Origin: Phocaeicola paurosaccharolyticus JCM 15092
GTDB taxonomy: Bacteria; Bacteroidota; Bacteroidia; Bacteroidales; Bacteroidaceae
Direction of reading: 5' to 3'
NCBI RefSeq assembly: GCF_000613805.1
Contig: NZ_BAJR01000010.1
Location: 1 to 64,000 of the forward strand
Length of the DNA stretch: 64,000 bases
Made by a program: the position numbers and the translations under genes. Of this stretch, positions 8,721-19,650 are shown in pieces. How positions within the stretch are numbered: the stretch's first letter is position 1; the number at the start of each line of letters is the position of its first letter. The notes beneath the pieces were generated by a model, which worked only from the letters and a program-made list of their open reading frames with translations, did not search any database and had not been told where the DNA came from.

Positions 8721-10760
8721 ATGAAAATTAAAAGAATTCTAATATCTGGCTTGGCGGTTGTACTTTTATCATCTTGCAGTGATTTCCTCACAGTAGAGTC
8801 TCCGTCAAGTTATAGCGAGGATTTTGTCTATAGTCAGAAGACTGAGATAAGTCGTGCTTTAAATGGTGTATATGCGTCAATATTGGTGGATAACCTGTAT
8901 GGCGATCTTTACCAAAGAACATTTGTTATGAATAGTGATGTTGATTTGATACCTTATACCAGCAACACTGCTTCTCATAATGCATATGCTCGTTTCGATT
9001 GTGATGATCAGGGTGGTGAAATAAATAAATTTTGGGTTGCAGCTTACAAAGCAATTGAAGATGCCAACCGTTTTATTTATGGAGTTGAACATAGCCCAAT
9101 TTTTAATAAAACTGATGAGGAACTGATGCAGATGCTTGGCGAGGCCAAATGCTTGCGTGCTATGGTTTATCATGACCTAGTGGTAATGTTTGGTGATGTA
9201 CCATTCACTTTCGAGGCTGCAGCACAGCTTGGTGATAACTATGTTATTCCAATAAAGGATAGAAATGAGATACAGGATCTTCTTATTGAAGATTTGAAGG
9301 CAATAGCTCCTAACATGGCTTCAACTTCATCTGCTACAGTCGAACGTGCCTCTAAAGAGTTTGCTTGGTCTTTGATAGCTCGTATAGCTTTGACAGCAGG
9401 TGGATATTCACTTCATCCAAACAAAGATGATGCAAGCAGCTATGGTACTATGCAGCGTCCTTCTGACTATACAAAGTATTATGAAATTGTAAGGGAATAT
9501 ACTGATAAGGTTATTACCACAGGTACACATTCTCTTGGAACATCCTTCTCAGATGTATTTGTTAAGGAGAGCAATTTTGAACTTGTAAATAGTGGAGATC
9601 CTATCTTTGAAATCCCTTTCGCTAAGGAATCAACAGGTCAGGTTGGATATTTACAGGGCCCTACTTCTACATCTAATGAAGGTGCAACTCTGGGTAAGAA
9701 TGTTTGGGGAGCTTCATCAGGTAGTGCACGCTTAAATGCTTTCTATCGTTATCTATTTAATGAGAATGACAAACGTCGTGATTTTGTTAATGGATTATGG
9801 TACTATGGCAATGGAGCGAACAATGCAACCCAAGATTCATGTATGATACGTGCTGATTATACTGTACACAACAACAAATGGTCAAAATTATGGTCTAATG
9901 CAGGTCAATTTGTCAATACAAGTAGTGGTTCAACAGGTATAAACTTCCCTTATATGCGTTATGCAGATGTTCTGCTTATGAATGCAGAGGCAATAAATGA
10001 ACTTGAAGGTCCTACAGCATTAGCACAGAATTCTCTTAGACTTGTACATGCACGTGCATTCGACGATCAGGCTGCTGTTGCAGAATTTATATCAAACGCA
10101 TCAACATCAAAAGAGGCATTCCTTAAAGCGGTGTTAGATGAACGTAAGTGGGAGTTTGCAGGTGAGAACAGCCGTTGGCGTGATCTTGTTCGTACAAATC
10201 TTTATGGACAGGAAGTAGTCTATAGTTTCTTGCGCTATCTCTCTACAGCTATGAGTAATGCAGGTTCATATTCTGGATTCGAGGATGATATAGCACAACA
10301 TGACGGTAGTTATTATCTGGATGAACTTCCTGAATATATGTATTATCATGTACTTCCTCAGGGTGTTGCTTGGAAAGTAGAATCAAATAAAGTATATGGA
10401 TATCCTTATCCAAATAGGACAATGGATATACTTTATATCTATAATCCTTACAAACAGACTAGTCAGCCGGCTACTGCTTTGACAGCAGTTGATGGAAAAA
10501 CATGGTTAACTGCTACTCTATATCAGTGGAGTACTGACTCTCAGCCAACTAATCAGTGTCGTTATTCTTACTACGGATATATTCGTTACACTGAGAGCGG
10601 AAACATTGTACTTATTAACAATGGCGTTGAAACTCCTTTAGAGGGTAACAGCGTACCAGAAGTAAGTTCTTTGCCACCTGTACGTTATATATTGCCTTTC
10701 CCTAATGCCGCTTTGCAACGTTCTGGAGGAGCATATAAAAACTATTATGGTTACAAATAA
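8721..10760 (+). CDS. SusD/RagB-family glycan-binding lipoprotein (PUL 1)
   Basis: 679 residues. Lipobox LSSC gives an acylated Cys near residue 19, placing it on the outer membrane surface. Typical SusD features are seen: the N-terminal DFLTVESPSSYSEDFVYS, tetratricopeptide-like helices around LGEAKCLRAMVYHDLVVMFGDVPF, the late motif PYMRYADVLLMNAEAIN, and FLKAVLDERKWEFAGENSRWRDLVR. It captures oligosaccharides and acts as the lid of the SusC transporter encoded just upstream. It is slightly long for the family, with an extended C-terminal third. Confidence 0.93.
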   Translation: MKIKRILISGLAVVLLSSCSDFLTVESPSSYSEDFVYSQKTEISRALNGVYASILVDNLYGDLYQRTFVMNSDVDLIPYTSNTASHNAYARFDCDDQGGEINKFWVAAYKAIEDANRFIYGVEHSPIFNKTDEELMQMLGEAKCLRAMVYHDLVVMFGDVPFTFEAAAQLGDNYVIPIKDRNEIQDLLIEDLKAIAPNMASTSSATVERASKEFAWSLIARIALTAGGYSLHPNKDDASSYGTMQRPSDYTKYYEIVREYTDKVITTGTHSLGTSFSDVFVKESNFELVNSGDPIFEIPFAKESTGQVGYLQGPTSTSNEGATLGKNVWGASSGSARLNAFYRYLFNENDKRRDFVNGLWYYGNGANNATQDSCMIRADYTVHNNKWSKLWSNAGQFVNTSSGSTGINFPYMRYADVLLMNAEAINELEGPTALAQNSLRLVHARAFDDQAAVAEFISNASTSKEAFLKAVLDERKWEFAGENSRWRDLVRTNLYGQEVVYSFLRYLSTAMSNAGSYSGFEDDIAQHDGSYYLDELPEYMYYHVLPQGVAWKVESNKVYGYPYPNRTMDILYIYNPYKQTSQPATALTAVDGKTWLTATLYQWSTDSQPTNQCRYSYYGYIRYTESGNIVLINNGVETPLEGNSVPEVSSLPPVRYILPFPNAALQRSGGAYKNYYGYK

Positions 10761-10766
10761 TAAATT

Positions 10767-13084
10767 ATGGGAACAATTATGAAGAAATATATTTTATATA
10801 CGCTTATGTTGCTGTCGACCTTCTCTTTCAGCTCTTGTAAGGATGAAGAGGATATTGTGTCGGGAACAGACAGGGAATGGATGACGATGTTTATCTGTGA
10901 CAACAACAGAGGAAAAGGTGATGACTATGCTATAACTGTAAGGCAGAAGGTCCTAATGGTAATGATATTCATCTCTATTGGTATGGTGTAAAGGACTGTG
11001 CCGGATATCAAATTCGTCAGGCACTTCAGCCAAATGTATCAGGAGGTGCTGATGCATGGGGCTCTTCAGCCCAAAATGGCCTTTTGCTGTTGGATACTAT
11101 TGTAGGTCCTGATGTACTGGATATGGTTATAAAGAATCAGCAATATTCAACAGACTTCCGTTTCTCTATTCGTGTTCTATCTACTAAGGATGATAATGTG
11201 ACAGATTTTTCACATGCATCAAAATGGTATGGACATGGCGATGGACGTCAATGGGCTGAGTATATCGGAATTACTACAGCAGACCGTTATGCTACTCCTT
11301 TCTGTGTTTATGTAGATGGATCAAAGACCACTGAAACTACAATGCGTGTTATGCTTAACCGTAAGTTTAGTGTGGTTTCTGATGGAGTATCTGAAGATGA
11401 TAAGGCTATCTATCGTGAGAAGTTTGAACTGGATGCTAATGATAATTTCGTTTACCAGTGGCTTGAGGTTCAACCATCTCCTAATAATCCGGCATCAACT
11501 ATTGGAGATAAATGGTTGAAATATAGGATAACAGAAGAAGATTTCAATAGGGGATATGTAGATATCGATGGATTGCAGAAGAATTCTGTTTATGTTATAA
11601 ATGTACGTAATGAGAATGTACCTGTTAAATGGGATGCTTATTACAATACATATTCAGCACGCTCTGATGGTGAGCCTGGTGAGCCTATACTGGTTAAACA
11701 TGATATGTCAGCTCCAAGCCGTGATTATTTTGACACTCAGGAACAGTATGACATTGCAATGACTCAGCATGAAGCTGCAGTAAAATACAATGCTATGCGA
11801 ATTGACTTCTTGTTAACAGACTTTATCTCTGATGTTAATCTTGCTGAGGGTCAGACTTTCTATTTGGAAGGCGGAAAGACTTACTGCTTCTTCAATAACC
11901 TTACTACATGTAAAGGATTCGTATTACGTACAAACCCTGAAGATGTGAAAGCAGGAAAACGTGCTACTGTTCTTCTTGGTGGTATGAGTATGACCGGAAC
12001 GACTGTAAATTCTATGAACCTTATGTTCGGTCGTCAGCCTCAAGCAGGTGAGGGAGGAGAGATATACATGAAGATGCTTGAATTTGAAGATATAGATTTT
12101 GACTGTCCTCTTGCTCTTACATATGGTGACCAGATGGCTGGTCTTGGTTCAGCTACAGGAAACTATTTCATAAATATGTTCCCTAATGGTATGGCAGTTC
12201 ATCTTGAGAATTTTGTAATAAAGAATTGTACATTCAATCATCTTATACGTGGTTTCATTCGTGAACAAGGCCCTAATTACAAAATCTGGGATAATGTATT
12301 GATAGAAGGAAATGAGTTTTATAACTGTGGATATTATAGCAATGGTGCCGGTGGTTATAACTGGGTAGCCGGATCTGGTAATAATGCAAATTCAAACTTG
12401 TACAAGAATTTCATTGTCCGTGACAATACTTTCTTTGACTGTCCGTTCCCATCATTCTTCAATGAGACAAAACAGTCTGCATGGAAGAGTGGAGCATGGA
12501 ATATAACATTCGATAATAATACTTTAGTAAACTGGAACACTCGTGCTGCAGGTAATATCTTTAATATGCGCTATATACCAGACGGTAGTTCATTTAATGT
12601 TAGGAAGAATCTTATAATTCTTACCAAACAAGATGGTGACGTTCGTAATATGGTAATGGCTGGTGCAGATATACGTAATATGATGCTTTTGCCTGATGGT
12701 ACAGAAGGACATGCTACTCTCAACTTTGAGAATAACTATTCTACAAATACATTCTTGACTAATGGTCAGATATTCAGTACTAATGCTTGGAATGCAACTA
12801 AGAACAATTTCGGAACCTTGGTAAGTAAAGGCTCAGCGACATTGAACGGTTCTCTTGAAGTATTGGTAGATGATATCTCTCCTGCAGAACTTATGCATAG
12901 TCCGAACCCTCCTCATAAAGCAGCGACTAATAGTGATCAGTATATGCATCGTGCTGATAAAATTGATGGAACCGGAGGTGAACATGGAGCAGACTTGTAT
13001 TATAATAACTCAAGTAAGGTTACAAGCTCTAAAATATATCAGCTTGGAATCGGTGCTTCAAAATGGCGTGACGGATTAAAATAG
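10767..13084 (+). pseudogene. Beta-helix surface lipoprotein of PUL 1 (DUF4957/DUF5123-like), split by a frameshift
   Basis: The gene starts as a lipoprotein (preferred ATG 10779, FSFSSC lipobox) 6-18 nt after susD. The first frame stops at 10989-10991. The protein continues in another frame from about 10933 (CYNCKAEGPNGNDIHLYWYG), and reads unbroken from there to 13084. The frame change equals one missing base near 10930-10935, within GACTATGCTATAACTGT. The C-terminal half (about 11900-12850) has repeating short N/G-rich strands (FVIKNCTFNH, VLIEGNEFYNC, FIVRDNTFFDC, ITFDNNTLVNW) typical of right-handed parallel beta-helix proteins of pectin loci. It could be a surface glycan-binding protein or a polysaccharide lyase-like protein; no catalytic residues were assigned. 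If the lesion is real, only a 74-residue stub is made from the normal start. Confidence 0.75.
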
Positions 13085-13123
13085 ATGTTGTATTAAATTT
13101 ATTATAGAGAATTGTTGTAAGGA

Positions 13124-13160
13124 AAAGGGTTGTATCATATTTTTATGATTACAACCCTTT
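13124..13160 (+). terminator. Intercistronic hairpin/terminator
   Basis: Arms AAAGGGTTGTA (124-134 of the 13 kb block) and TACAACCCTTT (13150-13160), with inner TCAT/ATGA pairing. It lies between the beta-helix lipoprotein and the pectate lyase gene and may reduce read-through. No long T-run follows, so it could also be an mRNA-stabilising stem. Confidence 0.6.
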
Positions 13161-13192
13161 ACTGAAGAAGTAACTAATTAAAATTAAATAGT

Positions 13193-14293
13193 ATGTGTAG
13201 TAAAAGTCTCATTTTAGCATTACTCTTTATTTCAATAGCACCTGTTATTACCAAAGGTCAGGATAATAAGATGGTTTATAAGAAATGGCATAAAGATGTA
13301 AGAGAGTATACGTCTGATTTTTTTTGCACTCCTGAGGCTGAGCGTATTGCAAATAATCTGATGCTATATCAACAGACTACAGGAGGATGGCCAAAGAATA
13401 TCTATTTCCCGGCTCAGTTGACTGAAGAAGATAAGGTAAAGATACTTTCAAGTAAAAACGATGTTAACGAAAGTACTATTGACAACAGTGCTACTACAAC
13501 AGAGATCAGATATATGGCAAACATGTATTGTGCCACTAAGAAGAGTGACTATGAGAAATCTGTTATAGCAGGAATAAACTATCTGTTGGAGGCACAATAC
13601 GACAATGGAGGTTGGCCTCAGTTTTATCCTCGTCCCACAGGATATTACACTCAGATAACCTTTAATGATAATGCAATGATTAATGTAATGCGTCAGTTGC
13701 GTGAAATTTATGAAAACAAGGCTCCCTTCAAATTCATTCCTGAATCTTTGAAAGAGAAAGCTAAAATAGCATTTGACAAAGGTATAGAGTGCATTCTTAA
13801 TTGTCAGGTTAGGCAGAATGGTAAACTTACTGCATGGTGTGCTCAGCATGACAAAGTTACATTAGAGCCATGTAAGGCACGTGCTTATGAACTTCCTTCT
13901 TTGAGTGGTGCGGAGTCAGCTGATATAGTTCTTTTGCTTATGTCATTACCTAATCCATCAGAAAGAGTCAAGACATCAATTGAATCTGCTGTAAAATGGT
14001 TTTGTGAAGTTAAGATTGATGGATTGCAGAGAGAGAGTTTTATCAATGCTGATGGGAAAAAAGATTATAAGATGGTTAAAAGTGATTTGTCTCCTTCTCT
14101 TTGGGCACGTTTCTATGAATTGGGTACAAATAGACCATTTTTCTCTGACAGAGACGGCGTTGTGAAGTATGATATATCACAAATTGGATATGAAAGAAGA
14201 AACGGTTATAGTTGGTATAACAATAGTGGTAATAAGGTACTTAGTGAATACGAAAAGTGGAAGAAAAAGATTGAATCTCCTAAATTTAAATAG
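13193..14293 (+). CDS. Pectate lyase, polysaccharide lyase family 10
   Basis: 366 residues with a signal peptide (LILALLFISIAPVITKGQ), hence periplasmic or exported. The sequence follows the PL10 (alpha/alpha-toroid) pattern: NNLMLYQQTTGGWPKN (54-69), STIDNSATTTEIRYMA (95-109), NGGWPQFYPR (138-147), YYTQITFNDNAMINVMR, LTAWCAQHDKV (212-222), and CKARAYELPSLSGAES. PL10 enzymes cleave polygalacturonate by Ca-dependent beta-elimination, producing unsaturated oligogalacturonides. This gene gives the clearest substrate clue for the locus. It follows the beta-helix lipoprotein on the same strand after a hairpin, and ends in a long terminator. Confidence 0.9.
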   Translation: MCSKSLILALLFISIAPVITKGQDNKMVYKKWHKDVREYTSDFFCTPEAERIANNLMLYQQTTGGWPKNIYFPAQLTEEDKVKILSSKNDVNESTIDNSATTTEIRYMANMYCATKKSDYEKSVIAGINYLLEAQYDNGGWPQFYPRPTGYYTQITFNDNAMINVMRQLREIYENKAPFKFIPESLKEKAKIAFDKGIECILNCQVRQNGKLTAWCAQHDKVTLEPCKARAYELPSLSGAESADIVLLLMSLPNPSERVKTSIESAVKWFCEVKIDGLQRESFINADGKKDYKMVKSDLSPSLWARFYELGTNRPFFSDRDGVVKYDISQIGYERRNGYSWYNNSGNKVLSEYEKWKKKIESPKFK

Positions 14294-14680
14294 ACTTCAT
14301 ACTCTTTTTATTATAAACAAAAACGTTTAGATATATTTCAACTAGTTACTCTACTATAATTGAGGCTTTATTTAATAATAAAGTGTAGAGGAAACTAAAA
14401 ATATCTCTTACTACTATCCGTTAAGTAGCAAGGGATATTTTTAGTTTCTTTTCATTCAGATAAATGGTTTTGGGTAGAGCCGGATGTTGTTGGTAATGCG
14501 TTTATTATAAGCAAAATACGTAGTATATACCAAAAATGTATAATATAGCTTTTTTATAATATTTTTCTTATCTTACTTGGATAGCCCAATGCTTTCTCTA
14601 GTTAACAAGAAACAATACCTTTTAGATGCATAACTATTAGTAAATCAAGAATAAATCCAAGGCAGTTTAAATTACATTTC
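14294..14680. other. Convergent intergenic region between PUL 1 and PUL 2
   Basis: Separates the pectate lyase (plus) from the GH130 gene (minus). It contains the long hairpin at 14391-14448. The part from 14450 to 14680 shows no open frame or repeat that I can support. Confidence 0.55.
14391..14448 (+). terminator. Long terminator hairpin after PUL 1
   Basis: Perfect 15-bp arms GAAACTAAAAATATC (14391-14405) and GATATTTTTAGTTTC (14434-14448). Inner imperfect pairing CTTACTAC/GTAGCAAG leaves a small loop. On the plus strand it is followed by TTTTC, fitting a terminator of the pectate lyase transcript. Confidence 0.75.
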
Positions 14681-15646
14681 CTAGATTGAATCCTTCTTTA
14701 TGAAGTCTATAATTTCGTCAATATATCCAAAAGCCATTCCTACAACAGTATCTGCAGCTCCGTAATATACAGCCACTCTGTTGCCATCATTTAGTGCAGC
14801 GCAAGGAAATACTACATTAGGTACATCACCTTGTAACTCATAACTTGCCGCAGGGGCTAACAAATACTTACGAGTACGATGCAACACCTTCGATGGGTCG
14901 TTTTTATCAAGAAGTGCAGCACCCATTGAATAACGGAAACCATTGCAAGTTGTGATGACTCCATGATAGAAAAGTAACCAACCATCTTTTGTTAGGAAAG
15001 GTACAGAACCTGCACCAATTTTGGTGCATTGCCAAGCACTCTCAGGAAATGGAGTTACTTTCATAACACATCTGTGTTCGCCCCAGTATTTCATATCAGG
15101 GCTGTAGCTTATATAAATATCACCGAAAGGAGTATGTCCATTATCACTTGGACGGCTAAGCATAGCATATTTCCCATTAATTTTCTCAGAGAAAAGAACA
15201 CCGTTGCGGTTGAACGGAAGGAATGCGTTCTCGCATTGGAAGAATTCCTTGAAATCGAATGTATATCCGATGCCTATTGTCGGACCATTATATCCATTGC
15301 ACCAGGTAATCCAATATCTATCCTCTATCCATGTTACACGAGGGTCGTACTTGTATTCAGACTCAATCATATTAGTGTTTCCGCATTTAAAAACGATAGG
15401 GTCATGTTCTATCTCCCAATTTATTCCGTCTTTACTGAATCCGGAAAAGATATTCATCTGAACTGCTTTGTTATCGCAGCGGAAAACACCTGCAAAACCT
15501 TCTTTAAATTTAACTACAGCACTATTAAAGATACTATTAGATGAAGGTATTTGATAACGTTCTATAACAGGATTTTTGGAGTATCTCCACATTACGTCTT
15601 TTGAATCTTGGGGGCGTTCTTCCCAAGGCATTATTATAGTATTCAT
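14681..15646 (-). CDS. GH130 beta-mannoside phosphorylase (PUL 2)
   Basis: 321 residues without a signal peptide, so cytoplasmic. The sequence matches the GH130 five-bladed propeller family: [43 protein letters not shown] and the catalytic-acid motif EYKYDPRV with D101. The N-terminal pattern resembles the GH130 group that phosphorolyses Man-beta-1,4-GlcNAc (UhgbMP, BT1033 type), which releases Man-1-phosphate and GlcNAc from the N-glycan core; mannobiose or Man-Glc phosphorylase remain possible. It lies just downstream of an MFS transporter gene (11-nt gap), which suggests import of the intact disaccharide followed by energy-saving phosphorolysis. ManA encoded at 31.5 kb would serve the same mannose route. 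Confidence 0.85.
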   Translation of the reverse strand: MNTIIMPWEERPQDSKDVMWRYSKNPVIERYQIPSSNSIFNSAVVKFKEGFAGVFRCDNKAVQMNIFSGFSKDGINWEIEHDPIVFKCGNTNMIESEYKYDPRVTWIEDRYWITWCNGYNGPTIGIGYTFDFKEFFQCENAFLPFNRNGVLFSEKINGKYAMLSRPSDNGHTPFGDIYISYSPDMKYWGEHRCVMKVTPFPESAWQCTKIGAGSVPFLTKDGWLLFYHGVITTCNGFRYSMGAALLDKNDPSKVLHRTRKYLLAPAASYELQGDVPNVVFPCAALNDGNRVAVYYGAADTVVGMAFGYIDEIIDFIKKDSI

Positions 15647-15657
15647 AAAAATAGAAA

Positions 15658-16977
15658 TTAATTATATTTATTTTCTTCTACAGAGTCTTTATATGTAAAT
15701 GGTACGAAATAAGTTATCAGTAATGATGGAATTGTTGCTATTAGAGTGAAGATAAAAAATATCTCGTAGCCCAAATAATCACTTAAGAAACCACTGATAC
15801 TTCCAGGAAGCATAACTCCAAAATTCATTATACCTGATGCAAATGCATAATGTGCCATCTGATGTTTGCCAGGAGCCACTTGTTGCATCATAAATAGCAT
15901 TAGGCCTACAAAACCGAAGCCATATCCAAAATATTCCATAATAATGGCTCCACCAATTAAATACATATTTTCCGGTTGATAAATAGCTAATAAGGTATAT
16001 GCAATAAAAGGCAAGTTAAAGATACAACAAAGGGTAAACAATGTTTTTTTAAGTCCTCTTTTAGCAATGAATGTTCCTGCTAAGAGTGAACCAATCACAA
16101 AAGCTGCAGCACCATAAGTACCATATAATATACCAATTTGTTGTTCACTAAGACCTAAACCTCCTGTCTCCCTCCCAGCTTTAAGGAACAATGGAACAAT
16201 TTTCATTACAAATCCTTCTGCAAATCGATATATTATAATAAAGCAAACATAGTAGAATATATGTTTCTTCTTGAAGAAATCGGATATTATAGCAACAAGC
16301 TCTCGCATTGTTTCCTTACTTGATGCATTTTTATTCTCATTCTTTTTCCCTGTTGGCAATGCATAGAAATGATAAGAACCAAGAAGTATCATTATGGCTG
16401 AGAGAATAAAAAATACAATCATCCATGAGTTTATGACAGGGCCCAATTTTATTCCTAAAAGAACAGTTTCATGTTCTTTGAAGTAGTCAAGGAGGAAACC
16501 GGCAAACCATACCATACCGCCTGAGACCACAATTTTGGCAATATTATAGAAAGCTCCTTGCCATCCAATATATTTAGCCTGGTCACTTTTACTAAGCTCG
16601 TCAATATATATACCATCTGTAACTATATCATGGGTTGCTCCACACAGAGCAACCATAGCTAATATACTTATTGTCACAGCGAAAGATGATGGTAGGTTCA
16701 GTGCTATAGCAACAAGACCGAAACAGATAGCTGATATGCATTCTGTAAGGACAACAAAGAATTTCTTTGTTTTATATAATTCCAAGAAAGGGCTCCATAA
16801 GAATTTTAACGTCCACGGAATCATTATTATTGAGGTCCATAGGGCAATTTGTGAATCAGAAATACCAAGCCCTTTATACATGAGAACTGACATCATATTT
16901 AGTACTACGAATGGGAGTCCCATTGCAAAGTACACCGAAGGAACCCAAGATATTGGGTTATAATTAGTTTTAGTCAT
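15658..16977 (-). CDS. MFS sugar transporter (PUL 2)
   Basis: 439 residues with about 12 hydrophobic segments, a charged central loop ([19 protein letters not shown], near residues 208-226) and no signal peptide, as expected for an inner-membrane MFS carrier. It sits between the GH3 and GH130 genes on the same strand. By position it should carry the disaccharide released in the periplasm to the cytosolic GH130 phosphorylase. It resembles the AmpG-like/oligosaccharide branch of the MFS that accompanies GH130 genes in Bacteroides, but the exact sugar is inferred. Confidence 0.82.
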   Translation of the reverse strand: MTKTNYNPISWVPSVYFAMGLPFVVLNMMSVLMYKGLGISDSQIALWTSIIMIPWTLKFLWSPFLELYKTKKFFVVLTECISAICFGLVAIALNLPSSFAVTISILAMVALCGATHDIVTDGIYIDELSKSDQAKYIGWQGAFYNIAKIVVSGGMVWFAGFLLDYFKEHETVLLGIKLGPVINSWMIVFFILSAIMILLGSYHFYALPTGKKNENKNASSKETMRELVAIISDFFKKKHIFYYVCFIIIYRFAEGFVMKIVPLFLKAGRETGGLGLSEQQIGILYGTYGAAAFVIGSLLAGTFIAKRGLKKTLFTLCCIFNLPFIAYTLLAIYQPENMYLIGGAIIMEYFGYGFGFVGLMLFMMQQVAPGKHQMAHYAFASGIMNFGVMLPGSISGFLSDYLGYEIFFIFTLIATIPSLLITYFVPFTYKDSVEENKYN

Positions 16978-17026
16978 ATTAAAAATAGTCGTGCTTTTAT
17001 AATAATTATAAATAAGCTTTACTTAT

Positions 17027-19375
17027 TTATTTAATTGTGAATTGACCTGTAAGTTTTATATCATTTGATGCAGACCCTATCATGACTTTGAATTCACCAG
17101 GCTCTACAACCTCCTCTAGTTTCGAGTTGTATAGCGAGAGTTGCTCTTTACCAAGTATGAAAGTAACTCTCTTACTCTCACCTTTTCTCAGAGATATCTT
17201 TTCGAAATCTTTAAGCATAATATCTGGTGTAGCGACCGAACTTACCATATCCTGAAGATAGAGTTGTACCACATCTTCACCATCACGGTCACCAGCGTTG
17301 GTAACGGTACAACTTATGATTTCCATATTATCTTCGTTATTTCCAGCCTGTATCTTGAGGTCGCTATATGCGAATGTTGTATAGCTCAGACCATAACCGA
17401 AGTGGAATAGAGGAGACCCAGGTCCTTCAACATAGTCACGTTGCTTACTCTGTGAGTAGTAAACAGGAAGTTGTCCGACATTACGAGGAACTGATACCGG
17501 AAGACGCCCTGATGGATTATAGTCGCCGAATATAACATCTGCAATAGCATTGCCTCCCTGTTCACCAGGATACCATGCGGTAAGAAGGGCTTTTGCCTTC
17601 TCGTTGGCAAGGTTCATGTTCAAAGGGCGTCCTGCAATATATACTATTACCATTGGCTTTCCTGTAGCGGCAATAGCATTGATTAGTTTTTCCTGGTCAC
17701 CAAGAAGGTCAAGAGAGTTTCTGTCGTACCCCTCACCACACTCCATATCCGAGATAATCTGATTACCCTCCTGAGATACGGTTGCCGCTCCTGTTGAGAT
17801 ATATTTAGTCTTAAAGTCGCGTGCACTTGAACCGCCCACGAAGAGTATCACAACATCCGACTCGTTTGCTACATTAACAGCAGATGCAATATCACTTTGT
17901 GTTGTATCACGTATGGCACATCCCTTAACGTAGTTCACCTTTGTATTAGCCGATACGGCTGCTCGGATACCATCAAGAGGAGTTACAATCTCTTTCCTAT
18001 CCTGTGGAGCGGTGTAGTCGCCCAACTGGTTGTACATCATATCCGCATTAGGACCGATGACGGCAATGCTCTTTATCTCTTTTGAGAGAGGAAGTATATT
18101 TTCATTCTTTAGAAGGACAATGCCCTCACGAGCTACCTGACGTGCAATCTCCTTATGCTCTTTTGAGCGTACAATCTTCTTTGCCTGCTCAGGAGACACA
18201 TAAGGATTCTCGAAGAGTCCCATACGGAATTTTATTCTCAGAATGTTTTTTACAGCTCTGTCAATATCCTGTTGGCTAATAAGTTCCTCCTGAAGGGCCT
18301 GCTTAAGGTTTTTACCGTAAGCATCCTCACCTAGGTCCATATCTACACCTGCCTTAAGAGCAAGAGCTGCTGCCTCTTTAAGGTTTGCTGCAACTCTATA
18401 TCCGGCAATACCATTTATGCTTACAAGGTCGGAGTAGACGAATCCTTTGAATCCCCATTTATCTCTCAATACATCTGTAAGAAGATATCTGTTGGCTGTA
18501 CATGGCACACCATCGATAGTGTTATATGATGTCATGATAGTACCTGCTCCCTCTTTAACGGCCTTCTTGAATGGAGGAAGGTATTCAGAGAAAAGCTGGC
18601 GCATGCCAACATTTGCCTGTTGTCCGTTATGTCCACCTTCAGGGATACCATAAGCGGCAAAGTGTTTAAGAGTTGAGAATAGATGCTTACCATCATCCTG
18701 CTTCTCACCCTGCATACCCTTCATAAACTCCACACCAAGTTCGCTTGTAAGAACAGGATCCTCTCCAAAAGTCTCCTCCATCCTTGACCAACGTGGCTCA
18801 CGGGCAATATCCAACACAGGACCATAACCTATTCCTGCTCCTTGTAGACGAGCTTCAAGTGCAATGATTTCACCGGTCTTGTGCATAAGGTCTCTGTTCC
18901 AAGTACTTGCCTGAGATAGTGAAGTAGGGAATACAGTTGTCCCAATAGCCATATGACCATGCGGACACTCCTCGGCAAAAAGAATCGGTATTCCAAGACG
19001 AGTCTTCTCTATTGCATATTTCTGAAGAGCATTTAGTGCCTTGGCTGATAGCTCAGGATTCAAACCATTCTCAAGAGTCTTTTGTGTCCAAGGATCTGCT
19101 CTGAGCACCGCCCAGAATGAACCGATAGGCATTGTCGACATCTTCTCCTTATATAGTTCAGATGGTATTACACCCTTATTCGTTTTGGAGTACATTTCCC
19201 ATCCAAGTGGACAAAGCAACTGACCAATCTTTTCGTCGATAGTCATTCTTCCTACAAGGTCATTCACTCTATCCTCTATAGGAGCATTAGCAATCGTATA
19301 GAGAGGTTTCTGTGCATATATATGCAGTGATGAACAGGCTATAATTGCTGAAATGAATAAATATCTTATTCTCAT
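17027..19375 (-). CDS. Periplasmic GH3 beta-glycosidase (PUL 2)
   Basis: 782 residues, normal for the BglX-like multi-domain GH3 class. Signal peptide about 1-22 (ACSSLHIYAQ). The TIM-barrel domain (about 35-370) carries KHFAAYG (237-243) and the nucleophile motif GFVYSDLVSI with D316. The (alpha/beta)6 domain follows (about 400-620; EGIVLLKNE, IAVIGPNAD, GEGYDRNSLDL with candidate acid Glu), then a fibronectin type III-like domain at the C-terminus (EDVVQLYLQD to FKVMIGSAS). Family activities include beta-glucosidase, beta-xylosidase and others. It precedes the MFS and GH130 genes and probably starts a separate transcript, since 701 bp separate it from the upstream lipoprotein gene. Its role in a mannose/GlcNAc locus is unclear. 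Confidence 0.88.
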   Translation of the reverse strand: MRIRYLFISAIIACSSLHIYAQKPLYTIANAPIEDRVNDLVGRMTIDEKIGQLLCPLGWEMYSKTNKGVIPSELYKEKMSTMPIGSFWAVLRADPWTQKTLENGLNPELSAKALNALQKYAIEKTRLGIPILFAEECPHGHMAIGTTVFPTSLSQASTWNRDLMHKTGEIIALEARLQGAGIGYGPVLDIAREPRWSRMEETFGEDPVLTSELGVEFMKGMQGEKQDDGKHLFSTLKHFAAYGIPEGGHNGQQANVGMRQLFSEYLPPFKKAVKEGAGTIMTSYNTIDGVPCTANRYLLTDVLRDKWGFKGFVYSDLVSINGIAGYRVAANLKEAAALALKAGVDMDLGEDAYGKNLKQALQEELISQQDIDRAVKNILRIKFRMGLFENPYVSPEQAKKIVRSKEHKEIARQVAREGIVLLKNENILPLSKEIKSIAVIGPNADMMYNQLGDYTAPQDRKEIVTPLDGIRAAVSANTKVNYVKGCAIRDTTQSDIASAVNVANESDVVILFVGGSSARDFKTKYISTGAATVSQEGNQIISDMECGEGYDRNSLDLLGDQEKLINAIAATGKPMVIVYIAGRPLNMNLANEKAKALLTAWYPGEQGGNAIADVIFGDYNPSGRLPVSVPRNVGQLPVYYSQSKQRDYVEGPGSPLFHFGYGLSYTTFAYSDLKIQAGNNEDNMEIISCTVTNAGDRDGEDVVQLYLQDMVSSVATPDIMLKDFEKISLRKGESKRVTFILGKEQLSLYNSKLEEVVEPGEFKVMIGSASNDIKLTGQFTIK

Positions 19376-19623
19376 CTGTTATTATTTTTTTTAACGAATT
19401 GCTAAAGGTTCATTATTAAGATTTTTAGGAAGAATCACCTTCACTTTATTACCTTTTAATTATATATCAGACTCTTACTTTTCAGTATATGTGTCATCTT
19501 GCTTCAAGTAATAATACCTTCTCATTCAATATACTTAAGAAGTGCTTCTTCATGTAGTTGTAAAGTGCTTAGTTGTTTTTCTTATTCTTAGTTTTTATAA
19601 ACAACAAAACCTATCATTAAGCT

Positions 19624-19650
19624 TTTATTTGAATATCATATTCAAATAAA
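19624..19650. repeat. Perfect 27-nt palindrome, operator-like
   Basis: TTTATTTGAATAT (19624-19636), one central C, then the exact reverse complement ATATTCAAATAAA (19638-19650). It lies about 250 bp upstream of the GH3 start codon. Symmetry and AT-richness suit a dimeric regulator site; a transcript hairpin is the alternative. Confidence 0.6.

Noticed and set aside
13448-13849. 133-codon open frame opposite the pectate lyase
   Set aside because: Antisense to a conserved PL10 enzyme and without its own promoter or recognisable protein.
15029-15544. 171-codon open frame opposite the GH130 gene
   Set aside because: Low-complexity translation without motifs, fully inside a well-supported gene on the other strand.
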